Part shown: one piece after another, positions 25,699-33,681 of the stretch
Layout of the letters: every line of letters begins with the position of its first letter
How positions within the stretch are numbered: position 1 is the stretch's first letter
Assembly (NCBI GenBank): GCA_964559435.1
Contig: CAZLHI010000012.1
Span: forward strand, 1 to 64,000
Reading direction: 5' to 3'
Origin: Hebobacterum sp964559435
GTDB lineage: Bacteria; Armatimonadota; Hebobacteria; Hebobacterales; Hebobacteraceae
DNA: 64,000 nucleotides
The notes under the pieces: model-generated
The model's database searches: none
What the model saw: the letters and a program-made list of their open reading frames with translations, nothing else
What the model was told of the DNA's origin: nothing
Position numbers and translations under genes: made by a program

Positions 25699-25727
25699 TT
25701 GACAGTGGCTGTGCCCGCCGCTATCAT
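25699..25727 (+). promoter_or_regulatory. Consensus promoter abutting the 25739 start (leaderless arrangement)
   Basis: TTGACA (25699-25704), exactly 17 bp, TATCAT (25722-25727, 5 of 6). Initiation near 25734 leaves about 5 nt before ATG 25739, with no ribosome-binding site. The message is expected to be leaderless or nearly so. Confidence 0.75.
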
Positions 25728-25738
25728 CGGCGGCGACG

Positions 25739-26353
25739 ATGACCGAGAACTCCGACCCCATCCCGGAAGAGCGAAGCGTTCTGGCCTCCGGTCTGGTGGC
25801 ACGCCTCCAAGGCGTGGCGACGCGGCTGCGCTTTCTCCTCGCGATACCGGCCGCCGTCGTGCTCTTCCTGTTCGCCGATCACGGCCCGATGTGGCCGGGC
25901 GTCGTCGTTGCGCTGTCCGGGGAATTCCTTCAGCTATGGGCCGCCGCCTATCTTCGCAAGAACGTCCAGGTGGTGAAGTCGGGGCCGTATGGATGGCTGC
26001 GCAACCCGATGTATCTGGGCCGATTCTTCGTGGGTCTGGGGCTGACGCTACTCACCTGGCGCTGGTTCATCGTGTGCCCTTACATCGCTTTCTTCTGGCT
26101 CTACGCGCAGGCCAGGGTGCTGGGCGAGGAGCGGCATCTGGTCGCTCTCTTTGGCAAGGAGTACCAGGACTACTGCGCCCAGGTGAGGCGCTGGCTGCCG
26201 CTGCCGCCGCGGCGGAGGCTGTCGGAGGAGAGATGGTCCTGGTCGGCTCTGGGCCGGAACCACGAAGTGAGGGTCGCAGCAGGTGTCGTCGTGGTCTTGA
26301 TTCTGCTGAAGCTGAGGCTGGCGGCCCTGGGGAAGCTCTGGGGTGCTTCCTAG
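25739..26353 (+). CDS. Isoprenylcysteine carboxyl-methyltransferase-like membrane protein (first of pair)
   Basis: 204 aa. A PEMT/ICMT-type SAM-dependent membrane methyltransferase with four hydrophobic segments and the signature order GPYGWLRNPMYLGRF (about 82-96), then ARVLGEERHL with a following FGKEYQDYCAQVRRWLP. The His/Glu-Glu and Arg residues form the cofactor-binding pocket in known members. Bacterial substrates are mostly unknown (lipids, small thiols, phospholipid heads). It is probably read from a near-leaderless start. A related gene follows within 45 bp. Confidence 0.85.
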   Translation: MTENSDPIPEERSVLASGLVARLQGVATRLRFLLAIPAAVVLFLFADHGPMWPGVVVALSGEFLQLWAAAYLRKNVQVVKSGPYGWLRNPMYLGRFFVGLGLTLLTWRWFIVCPYIAFFWLYAQARVLGEERHLVALFGKEYQDYCAQVRRWLPLPPRRRLSEERWSWSALGRNHEVRVAAGVVVVLILLKLRLAALGKLWGAS

Positions 26354-26398
26354 GCAGGGCTTTCGTCGCCGGTTTCGCGGGGCTGGAAAGGGTTGTGA

Positions 26399-26938
26399 GT
26401 GAGGCTTGCCGGTAAGCTCAGGCGAATCCACGGCCATCTCGTGCTCGCGGTGCTGGGCTTGGTGCTGGCGCGGCCCGGCCTCACGACCAGCCTAATCGGG
26501 AGCGCGCTTGTGCTGGGGGGAATGGCCCTGCGGGTGTGGGCGGCGGGGATGTTGGAAAAGGGCGGGGAGCTGTGCACTGATGGGCCGTATCGCTTCGTCC
26601 GCCATCCGCTCTATCTGGGCAGCACGGTGGCGGCGGTGGGCTTTGCCGTCATGATGAACGTGGTCTGGGGGTGGGTCGTGATCGTCCCGCTGTTCGCCGC
26701 CCTCTACGCGGGACAGGTGGCCTCAGAAGAGCGCCATCTGCGGACCACCTACGGCGCGGCCCACGCGCAGTTCGCGGCCGCGGTGCCGCTGATCGTGCCC
26801 CGGCCCGGCCGCGTCGCAACTGGGACGGGGCAGCGCTGGCGGCTCTCTCTGGTTCTGATGAACCGCGAACACTATCACGTGGTGGTGACGGCGTCGCTCA
26901 CAGCACTGCTGTTCGTGAAGCCCTATCTTGTCTCATAA
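26399..26938 (+). CDS. Isoprenylcysteine carboxyl-methyltransferase-like membrane protein (second of pair)
   Basis: 179 aa, same family as its neighbour: DGPYRFVRHPLYLGSTV (about 60-76), then VASEERHLRTTYGAAHAQF and a Pro-rich end. Sequence identity to the first copy is limited to the motifs, so this is an old paralogue rather than a fresh duplication. GTG 26399 follows a GGGTTGTGAGT stretch, a weak ribosome site. Its stop overlaps the solute-binding-protein start by 11 bp, so it may be coupled to the ABC operon. Confidence 0.83.
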   Translation: MRLAGKLRRIHGHLVLAVLGLVLARPGLTTSLIGSALVLGGMALRVWAAGMLEKGGELCTDGPYRFVRHPLYLGSTVAAVGFAVMMNVVWGWVVIVPLFAALYAGQVASEERHLRTTYGAAHAQFAAAVPLIVPRPGRVATGTGQRWRLSLVLMNREHYHVVVTASLTALLFVKPYLVS

Positions 26939-28208
26939 GTCCGCGAAACTGCTGCCGCTCTGGCTCCTGTTCGGCCTGGCCGCGCTCGCGCTGGGTGGAT
27001 GTGCGCCGAGCGAGAAGCACCTCGAGCTCGAGCTGTGGATCGTCGACTTCAACCAGGACACGCGGGACTTGATCGACAACGAACTCGTGCCCCGCTTCGA
27101 AGCCGCCCACCCGGGTGTGAAGGTCAACACGCAGTACATCTCCTGGACCCACCTCGACGAGAAGCTGACGATCAGCTTCGCGGGCGGCGTCGCGCCCGAC
27201 GTGTTCCAGGTGGGGGCCGAGTACGTGGGGGGCCTTGCCTATCGCGGCATGGCCGCGCCCCTCGACGAGTACATCGCCGAGTGGGGACAGGCCGACGACT
27301 ACTTCCCCGCTTCCTGGAACACCTGTGTCTATCGGGATCGCGTGTATGGCCTGCCGTATCTGTCGGCGCCCCGCGCTCTGATCTATCGCAAAGACCTGCT
27401 GTCAGCGGCCGGCTTCGACCGGCCGCTCGAGACCTGGGAGGAGCTGGCCGAGGCCGCGCGGCGGATGACGGTGAAGCGCGGCCCGATCTTCGAGATGGCC
27501 GGCATGAACGTGGCGGTCTCGTGGCAGGTCTTCGTGGAGTTCCTGTGGGAGAACGGCGGCCGGATCTTCAACGACGAGGGCACGCGTGCGCTGCTGGACA
27601 GCCCCGAGGCGGCCGAGGCGCTTCAGTTCTACGCCGACCTCTACCACAAGTACGAGGTGTGCCCGACGGCCGGCATGCCGCAGGCGGGAGGCGCCATCCC
27701 GGTGTTCGCCTCCCAGCGGGCGGCGATGGAGATCAACAATCAGTTCGGGCTGTACAATGTGAGGAAGTACGCGCCGGAACTGCTCCCGCAGGTGGGGATC
27801 GCGCCGACGCCTCGTCGCAAGACGAGGGTGGTGTCGGTCTACACGGACTGGCTGGCGATGTCGCCCCAGAGCAAGCACAAGGAGCTGGCCTGGGAGCTGA
27901 TGACGTTCCTCATGGAGCCGGAGAACCTGGCGGCCTACAACGCGACGCTGTTCTTCATCCCGCCGCGTCGCTCGGCGGTGGCCGGGGCGGAGTTCATGCA
28001 GCAGAACCCGGAGCTCCAGCAGTTTGTCGAGCTGATGGATCGCTATGGTCGGTCGCTTCCCGCCATTCCCGAATGGTTCGAGATCAGAACCGGCCTCCAG
28101 CGGGCGGTCGAGTCCGCGGTCTACCAGACGAAGACGCCGGAGCAGGCCCTGCGGGACTACAGCCGGGAACTCGACGCTCTGCTGGCCGAACGGGTCGGGA
28201 GCGAGTGA
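26928..28208 (+). CDS. Extracellular sugar-binding lipoprotein of an ABC importer
   Basis: 426 aa, family 1 solute-binding protein (UgpB/MalE type). A lipoprotein signal with LGG-Cys25 anchors it outside the membrane. Family segments include APDVFQVGAEY, LPYLSAPRALIYRKDLL (about 145), SWQVFVEFLWENGGRIFNDEG and AWELMTFLMEPENLAAYNA. The start is a TTG (26928) overlapping the previous gene. It belongs with the two permeases downstream; the ATPase is missing here and may be the MalK/UgpC-like gene at 47365. The sugar transported is not evident. Confidence 0.92.
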   Translation: MSHKSAKLLPLWLLFGLAALALGGCAPSEKHLELELWIVDFNQDTRDLIDNELVPRFEAAHPGVKVNTQYISWTHLDEKLTISFAGGVAPDVFQVGAEYVGGLAYRGMAAPLDEYIAEWGQADDYFPASWNTCVYRDRVYGLPYLSAPRALIYRKDLLSAAGFDRPLETWEELAEAARRMTVKRGPIFEMAGMNVAVSWQVFVEFLWENGGRIFNDEGTRALLDSPEAAEALQFYADLYHKYEVCPTAGMPQAGGAIPVFASQRAAMEINNQFGLYNVRKYAPELLPQVGIAPTPRRKTRVVSVYTDWLAMSPQSKHKELAWELMTFLMEPENLAAYNATLFFIPPRRSAVAGAEFMQQNPELQQFVELMDRYGRSLPAIPEWFEIRTGLQRAVESAVYQTKTPEQALRDYSRELDALLAERVGSE

Positions 28209-28248
28209 AGGCCTGGGCAGGTCGCGCCGCGCCCGCGGTTGTAATGTG

Positions 28249-28294
28249 CTGACTCGCCTCCGTGGTAAAGCAAGAGGGAAGGCAGGCGAGTCAG
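28249..28294 (+). promoter_or_regulatory. Long hairpin between binding-protein and permease genes
   Basis: CTGACTCGCCT (28249-28259) and AGGCGAGTCAG (28284-28294) are a perfect 11-bp inverted repeat with a 24-nt loop, placed 40 bp after the binding-protein stop. In many ABC operons a hairpin here protects the upstream message and lowers permease expression; that role is inferred. Confidence 0.6.
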
Positions 28295-28361
28295 GCGGTG
28301 GAGGCGCGCCCGCGCCGAGCGGCGGGCGACCGGGGCCGCTGACTTTCGCCGTGGGCTTGCG

Positions 28362-29319
28362 ATGGCCGAGAGCATGGCGCGAACCACCCCGATCGCGAAG
28401 AGCCAGGTGCGCACGGCCTGGGCGTTCCTGACGCCGGGCTTGGCGCTCTTCTTCCTCTTCGTTCTCCTCCCAGTGGTGGCGGCCTTCTACCTGTCATTCT
28501 GCCGCTACGACATCATCCACTCGCCCGTCTGGATCGGCGCGAAGAACTACGCCCGCATCGCGGAGGACGTGGGGAACCGCGGCGTCTTCTACCTTTCTCT
28601 GCGAAACACGGCCCAGTATGCAGTGGGCACAATCCCCATCGGCATGGCGCTCGCGCTCGGCTTGGCGATGCTGCTGAACGCCGGGCTGAGGGGAGTGACG
28701 CTCCACCGGGCGACCTACTACCTTCCCGTCGTCACGAGCCTCGTCGCGGTGTCGCTGGTGTGGATGTGGATCTACGATCCGAACTACGGGCTGCTCAACT
28801 ATGCCCTCCAGCTGCTCTCCCGCGGGCTGAGCACCGTCGCCGGGCGCCAGGTGCCAGGTGCTCATCTCGCCGCAGACCTGGCTGGCCGACCCCGGCCAGG
28901 CCATGCCCGCGATCATCGCCATGTCGATCTGGCGCGGGCTCGGCTACAACATGGTGATCTATCTGGCCGGCCTGCAGGGCATACCGGACCACCTCCACGA
29001 GGCGGCGATCATCGACGGCGCCACGCCCTGGCAGCGGTTCCGCTCGATCACCTGGCCGCTGCTGAAGCCGACGACGGCCTTCATCCTCGTGGTGTCGGTC
29101 ATCGGGGCCTCCCAGGTGTTCGCGCAAGTCTACGTGATGACCAATGGCGGCCCGAACAACGCGACGACGGTGATCGTGCACCAGATCTTCCAGAACGCCT
29201 TCAGCTTCATGAAGATGGGATATGCCTCGGCGATGGCGTTCGTGCTGTTCGCGATCATCTTCGTGCTGTCGCTGATCAACCTTCGCCTTCTGCGGGGCGG
29301 GGAGGTCGAGTACGTATGA
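28362..29319 (+). pseudogene. ABC sugar permease 1 with a 7-bp tandem duplication (frameshifted)
   Basis: The 5' part (28362-28845) encodes a MalF/UgpA-type permease through LQLLSRGLSTVAGRQV; the 3' part (28858-29319), in another frame, continues LISPQTWLADP through the EAA loop EAAIIDGATPWQRFRSITWP to the end. The break is a tandem repeat GCCAGGT-GCCAGGT at 28846-28859. Removing one copy restores a 316-codon gene reading GRQVLISPQ, ordinary length for the family. It overlaps permease 2 by ATGA. Either an inactivating or phase-variable mutation, or a sequencing artefact. Confidence 0.85.
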
Positions 29320-30182
29320 TACGCAGAATCGTCAAGCCATCGCTCCTGCATGTCGTGCTGGCGGCCGGCGCGCTCACGATGATCCTGCCGTTTCTGTGGA
29401 TGATCTCGACCTCGCTCAAGCCGGAGTCGGAGATCTTCCGCTTCCCGCCGGTGTGGATTCCGAGCGGGTGGCAGTGGGACAACTACCGGGAGGCGATGGC
29501 GGCCGCGCCCTTCGGCCGCTACTTCATCAATACGGTCATCTACGCGGGGGCCGTTACGATCTCCAATCTTCTCTTCTGTTCGATGGCCGCCTATGCGTTC
29601 GCTCGCCTCCGGTTCCGCGGCCGCAACGTGCTGTTCGTTCTGGTGCTCGGCACGATGATGATCCCGGCCCAGGTGACGATGGTGCCGGTGTTCGTCATGC
29701 TGAGACACTGGCCGATGGCGGGAGGCAACAACCTTCTTGGGGCCGGGGGACACGGTCTGCTGAACAGCTACACCGGCCTGGTGCTGCCGGTTGCGGTAGG
29801 CGCCTTCGGCATCTTCCTGCTGAGGCAGTTCTTCATGACGCTGCCGCGGGAGCTGGAGGACGCCGCTCGCATCGACGGCTGCTCGGAGGCCGGCATCTAC
29901 TGGCGCATCATCCTTCCGCTGTCCAAACCGGCCCTGGCCACGCTTGGCATCTTCACCTTCACCGCCGCCTGGAACGAGTTCCTGTGGCCGCTGCTCATCA
30001 TGAGCAAGGATTCGATGAAGACGCTCCAGGTCGGCCTTCAGGTTTTCCAGACTCAGTACACCACGAGCTGGGACTTGCTCATGGCCGGTACGGTTGTGGT
30101 GACGATTCCGGTCCTCGTCATCTTCCTCGTCGGCCAGCGCTATTTCACCCGCGGCATCGCGTTGAGCGGGATGAAGGGCTGA
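29316..30182 (+). CDS. ABC sugar permease 2 (MalG/UgpE type)
   Basis: 288 aa with six helices. The cytoplasmic EAA loop that docks to the ATPase is EDAARIDGCSEAGIYWRIILP (in part), about residue 189. The N-terminus FLWMISTSLKPESEIF and the end TRGIALSGMKG are typical. ATG 29316 overlaps the first permease stop (ATGA). A spurious long frame joins part of permease 1, shifted, to this gene; it should not be read as a fusion. Followed by a nucleoside-hydrolase remnant. Confidence 0.93.
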   Translation: MIRRIVKPSLLHVVLAAGALTMILPFLWMISTSLKPESEIFRFPPVWIPSGWQWDNYREAMAAAPFGRYFINTVIYAGAVTISNLLFCSMAAYAFARLRFRGRNVLFVLVLGTMMIPAQVTMVPVFVMLRHWPMAGGNNLLGAGGHGLLNSYTGLVLPVAVGAFGIFLLRQFFMTLPRELEDAARIDGCSEAGIYWRIILPLSKPALATLGIFTFTAAWNEFLWPLLIMSKDSMKTLQVGLQVFQTQYTTSWDLLMAGTVVVTIPVLVIFLVGQRYFTRGIALSGMKG

Positions 30183-30332
30183 CGGGCTCCGGCGGGCGGC
30201 GTGCCCGGTGCGCTGGTGGATTTTCGCACCTTGGCGCGCCACCGCGGAAGGGGCGCGTTCACTGCCTGCGAAGTCAAGTGCTTAATCGCGCCCGGGCCGG
30301 CGCGTGGGAAGTCTCCGGCCCTCGGGCGTCCC

Positions 30333-30626
30333 ATGCCGATCAAGGTCATAATCGACACTGACATCGGCGAGAACATTGACGATCTCATGGCGACGGCGTT
30401 TGCGCTCCCCTCACCGGAGTTCGATGTGGTGGCGATCTCCAGTGATTGGATTGCGGAAATGCAGCCTGAGCATGACCTAGCCGGCCCACACACGTCGGCA
30501 CGAGATCCCAAGGCTGCGCGCAGAGGAAGTAAGAGGCCTGTTTATGGAACGAATGCTATGCCTGCCGGCCCAGCAATCCGCGAGATAATCGGCTGCCCGA
30601 TTCCATCCCACGCGTATCAGGCGTAA
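30333..30626 (+). pseudogene. N-terminal remnant of an inosine/uridine-type nucleoside hydrolase
   Basis: ATG 30333 opens MPIKVIIDTDIGENIDD followed by a short stretch ending FDVVAISS, the N-terminal strand and calcium-binding DTDxGxDxDD motif of IUNH enzymes, with Asn where the second Asp is usual. After about 40 residues the similarity stops and the frame is meaningless to its TAA. Intact enzymes are about 310 residues, so this is a deletion remnant. It sits directly behind the ABC permeases, hinting that the imported compound may once have been a nucleoside or that the operon is being rebuilt. Confidence 0.7.
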
Positions 30627-30690
30627 AGCTGGGGCCAGGTGATGCCCAGAGCGTCGGGGTCGGGCGAAGCCTGAAAGGGTGGTGAGACGA

Positions 30691-31842
30691 ATGCGCATAG
30701 CGAGTATGGCCTTCTGTCTTCTCATTGCGGCGGCCGCCTCGGCCGGCGCAACGGAGTTTCGAACCGGCCACACTGTCTCAGTAGCGGCCGATGAGGTCAT
30801 CGACGATGACCTCTTCATCGCTGGCACGAACGTCAAGGTCGCCGGTGAGGTGACCGGCGATCTCCTCGCGGCCGGGAGAATGGTGCGACTCACCGGGCCG
30901 GTGGGCGGAACTGTGATGGCTGCCGGGGAGGACGTTCGCGTCACTGGCGACGTCGAGGGAAGCGTGCGAGCGGCCGGAAGGAGCGTGACGCTGGGGGGAG
31001 AGGTCGGGCGGAACGCAGTGGGAGTAGGTCAGAGTGTTCTGCTGGCCGACGACGGCCGGATCGCGCGGGATCTCCATACCGCTGCGAACAGCATCGAGGT
31101 CGACGGCACGGTGGGACGGAACGCCCGCCTGATCGGCGCAGGTGCAGCAGTTCGCGGGAAGATAGGGAAGACGCTTTACTACGAGGGTGAGACCGTGAGG
31201 CTGGCCGAGTCTGCGGAGGTCCGCGGCGATCTCGTGTATCGCTCTCCCGGCGTGGCGGAAATCGCAGAGGGCGCTGTGATCGTTGGGGAGACGAAGGAGC
31301 TCCCGCGGCGGCGGTCCACGGCCGAGGCAAGGCCCACCCGGGGCGGGCCCGGGGTGTGGACCATTGCCCGCATCCTGGGGATGCTGAGCCTGCCGGTGGT
31401 CTTCGCGTTCGGGGCCGTCGGACTGCTGGTGAGCCCTCGGATCTTCGTCGCATCGGCGAACGCGGTAGGTCACCGTGCTTGGTGGAGTCTGCTGCTCGGG
31501 TTCCTCGTGCTGGTCCTGGGCCCGATGGCCGTCTTCCTGGTGATGGTCACTGTAGTCGGCCTGCCCATAGGCGTGCTCGCGCTGATCGCGTGGACTACCG
31601 CGGTGGCCTTCAGTGAGGTGCCTGTGGCGATCTTCCTGGGCCGCTGCATTGTCTCTCCGTTCACAACTGGAGCAGTTTCGCCATATCTGGGCTTGCTGAT
31701 TGGCATGCTTGTACTTGCCGGACTGGCGTGGGTGCCCGTGGTCGGCGTTGTCACGGGCGCGCTGACGGTCCTGCTGGGGATAGGCGCCTATGTGCGCAGT
31801 GGGAAAGGGGTGCTCGTAGAGATGAGGCGCTATCCGGCGTAG
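30691..31842 (+). CDS. Exported bactofilin-like repeat domain joined to a membrane domain, 383 aa
   Basis: A signal peptide (residues 1-22, ...ASA-GA) is followed by about 150 residues of short beta-helix repeats, in which glycine-rich V-x-V-x-G-x-V turns recur (for example VTGDVEGSVRAAGRSV), the pattern of polymer-forming bactofilin domains. A Pro/Arg linker (about 205-225) leads to four membrane helices rich in Val, Leu and Gly. The arrangement is known in uncharacterised membrane proteins and is unlike soluble cytoplasmic bactofilins. ATG 30691 follows GGGTGGTGAG. A role at the cell surface or in envelope organisation is a guess. Confidence 0.75.
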   Translation: MRIASMAFCLLIAAAASAGATEFRTGHTVSVAADEVIDDDLFIAGTNVKVAGEVTGDLLAAGRMVRLTGPVGGTVMAAGEDVRVTGDVEGSVRAAGRSVTLGGEVGRNAVGVGQSVLLADDGRIARDLHTAANSIEVDGTVGRNARLIGAGAAVRGKIGKTLYYEGETVRLAESAEVRGDLVYRSPGVAEIAEGAVIVGETKELPRRRSTAEARPTRGGPGVWTIARILGMLSLPVVFAFGAVGLLVSPRIFVASANAVGHRAWWSLLLGFLVLVLGPMAVFLVMVTVVGLPIGVLALIAWTTAVAFSEVPVAIFLGRCIVSPFTTGAVSPYLGLLIGMLVLAGLAWVPVVGVVTGALTVLLGIGAYVRSGKGVLVEMRRYPA

Positions 31843-31873
31843 GGACCTCGCAGAGGAGGAGGTGGTGCGACCG

Positions 31874-32731
31874 ATGGCGACTCGCCGCGTGACCGTGTGG
31901 GCAGTCTTCTCGAGCATGGTCGCGGGCCTGCTGCTGGTGGCCCCGGCGCCGGCGGCCGCCAGGCCTCGGGAAAGCGCGAGCCGCGCGGACAGCCGGGGTC
32001 CACGCGCGAGGAGGGGGCCGATGCGCGGCCGGCGCGCAGCCAGGGGAAGGAGAGGCGGGCCCACGGCTGTCGTGCCGCGCTCCGAGTTCGAGGCCGCGTA
32101 CTTGCATTGGAACACGTTTCACAAGCGCTCGCTCATGGCCACCAAGAGCGGAACGCAGGAGGGAGCCAAGCGGCCGATGTCTCAAGCTCGCGAACGGTGG
32201 TACGAGTTCCTTGGGAAGTACTACGAGGCGCCGCCGCCGGAGTTTGCCGAGGACGCGCACTGGCAGAGCAACCTGGCGGCTATCACCGGATACCACCATG
32301 TCGCCGAATGGCATCTCCACGCGGGCCGCGTGGACGAAGCGCATGAAACTCTAGAGCAGGTCCGGTGGGTGTGGCTCGAACTGCGTGCGAGGAACGGCGT
32401 CAGCTGGTTCGGCGACGCTCTTACCCGGTATCATGCGGTGATGGAGCCGGTCGTGGGGTGGGGCACCGGCGCCGAACATGGCGGGGTGACCCCGGACAAT
32501 ATCGAGGACTTTGAAGTGGAGGTGCTCAAGCTGCTTGAAGCCTGGCGCCGCCTGACGCAGCATCGGCCGCCGCTGGGAAACATGCGGCGGTTCTCCTTCG
32601 GCATGCAGCAAGAGGCGCGCGCGCTGGCGGAGTTCGAGGAAGTGGTCGCGGCTCGGTTATATGACGACATCGCGGAGGCGGCCAAGGAGGTGAATACCGC
32701 CTTCACCATGCTCTTCATGGGCTTTGGCTGA
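31874..32731 (+). CDS. Secreted or anchored hypothetical protein, 285 aa
   Basis: Function not recognised. ATG 31874 has GGAGGAGGTGG 7-8 nt upstream. A hydrophobic signal (about 8-27, VWAVFSSMVAGLLLVAPAPA) ends in an Ala-rich cleavage site, followed by an Arg/Gly-rich linker (about 30-66) and an alpha-helical domain with TPR-like Ala/Trp/Leu spacing (FEAAYLHWNTFHKRSL, AEWHLHAGRVDEAHETLEQV, ARLYDDIAEAAKEVNTAF). It starts 31 bp after the bactofilin-like gene and is probably in the same transcript. Confidence 0.7.
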   Translation: MATRRVTVWAVFSSMVAGLLLVAPAPAAARPRESASRADSRGPRARRGPMRGRRAARGRRGGPTAVVPRSEFEAAYLHWNTFHKRSLMATKSGTQEGAKRPMSQARERWYEFLGKYYEAPPPEFAEDAHWQSNLAAITGYHHVAEWHLHAGRVDEAHETLEQVRWVWLELRARNGVSWFGDALTRYHAVMEPVVGWGTGAEHGGVTPDNIEDFEVEVLKLLEAWRRLTQHRPPLGNMRRFSFGMQQEARALAEFEEVVAARLYDDIAEAAKEVNTAFTMLFMGFG

Positions 32732-32923
32732 AGCCCCGAGCCGGGACTAGATGGGGGCCACGGGCTTGTTACCTCACAGGCCGCGCGCGCCTGACCGCGG
32801 GAGCTCTGTGTGCAGCGGGAGATGCCGGGGTGAGTCTCGTTTGCCGGCCGCGGGCTGAGGTCGCCCGCGTGCAGGAGTCAACCGAGCCGATACGGGTACC
32901 CGCTCCCTCACACAACGAACGGC

Positions 32924-32948
32924 CGCCCGGCCTACTGCCGGCCGGGCG
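32924..32948. repeat. GC-rich hairpin between convergent genes
   Basis: CGCCCGGCC (32924-32932) pairs with GGCCGGGCG (32940-32948) around a 7-nt loop, in a 254-bp space between genes that end towards each other. There is no T-run on either side, so Rho-independent termination is doubtful; otherwise the space holds no gene I can support. Confidence 0.4.
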
Positions 32949-32985
32949 CCCGATGCGTGACGCCCTTGAGGCGATTCAATGCATC

Positions 32986-33606
32986 TCAATGCACCTGCCG
33001 GCGTTCGTCCAATTCCGCCGGCGGCGACGTGAGAAACGGATTCCGGCAAACCGTCTCACCCAGGATGACGATGGGATGTGTGTGCAGCGCCGCGACCACA
33101 AACGCTCCCGAGAACCTCCGCTGGTCGTACTGGCACACCGCTACAACGGGCTTGCCTCGGAGGCGCTCCGTGAACTCATGCTCGTATCTCTCCCACAAGT
33201 CCAGGTCCACGGGACCGTTCCCCAACCACGAGATATCGCCCGTTGCGCGTATCCCAGTGTAGCCGGCGCGCAGGCTGTCCTCGTAGAGCGTGAGCCCGAG
33301 GTCGAGCGTCCGCTCTGGCTCGAAGACGCCATCATGCAGGTAATAGTCGACCTCCGGGATGATCAGAAGTTGCCCTGACGCCTCCAGTGTTGGCACGTCT
33401 CCCCCCGCCCTTGTGAGGGCGCGCCGAAACTCTTCCGCGGCTGGCTCCGACGAGGCCCACACGCAGCGCTGGTTCACGCTCAAACCCTGAGCCATGAACG
33501 GGACCATGATCGCCATCTGCTGCTCGCGGGTCTCGAAGATCGTGCAGATGTGATCGCCCCAGGAGAAACGAAGATCACCGTAGCCGAAGGCCATGGGATC
33601 GTCCAT
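32986..33606 (-). CDS. MEDS-domain (DcmR-type) sensor protein, stand-alone
   Basis: 206 aa, almost all one MEDS domain, originally described in DcmR and methanogen/methylotroph sensory proteins and now common beside anti-sigma and histidine-kinase genes. Recognisable parts are the WGDHICTIFETREQQ start (about 16-30), VPFMAQGL, RCVWASSEP and LRGKPVVAVCQYDQRRFSG near the end. The Cys at position 21 and GDH pattern are conserved. No kinase, sigma-regulator or HTH domain is attached, so the partner must be elsewhere. ATG 33606 starts it; it is convergent with the hypothetical gene at 31874. Confidence 0.85.
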   Translation of the reverse strand: MDDPMAFGYGDLRFSWGDHICTIFETREQQMAIMVPFMAQGLSVNQRCVWASSEPAAEEFRRALTRAGGDVPTLEASGQLLIIPEVDYYLHDGVFEPERTLDLGLTLYEDSLRAGYTGIRATGDISWLGNGPVDLDLWERYEHEFTERLRGKPVVAVCQYDQRRFSGAFVVAALHTHPIVILGETVCRNPFLTSPPAELDERRQVH

Positions 33607-33681
33607 CGTTCTTATCCTCCGACCTCATCCTACCCCCGAGTCGGCCGGCCGGTGTTGCTCCCGTGCAACATCCCCCGGCCC

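Noticed and set aside
28362..30182. Single 606-codon frame joining both ABC permeases
   Set aside because: Its middle third (28860-29315) is out-of-frame translation; the true permease 1 continues in another frame after the 7-bp duplication. It is not a gene fusion.
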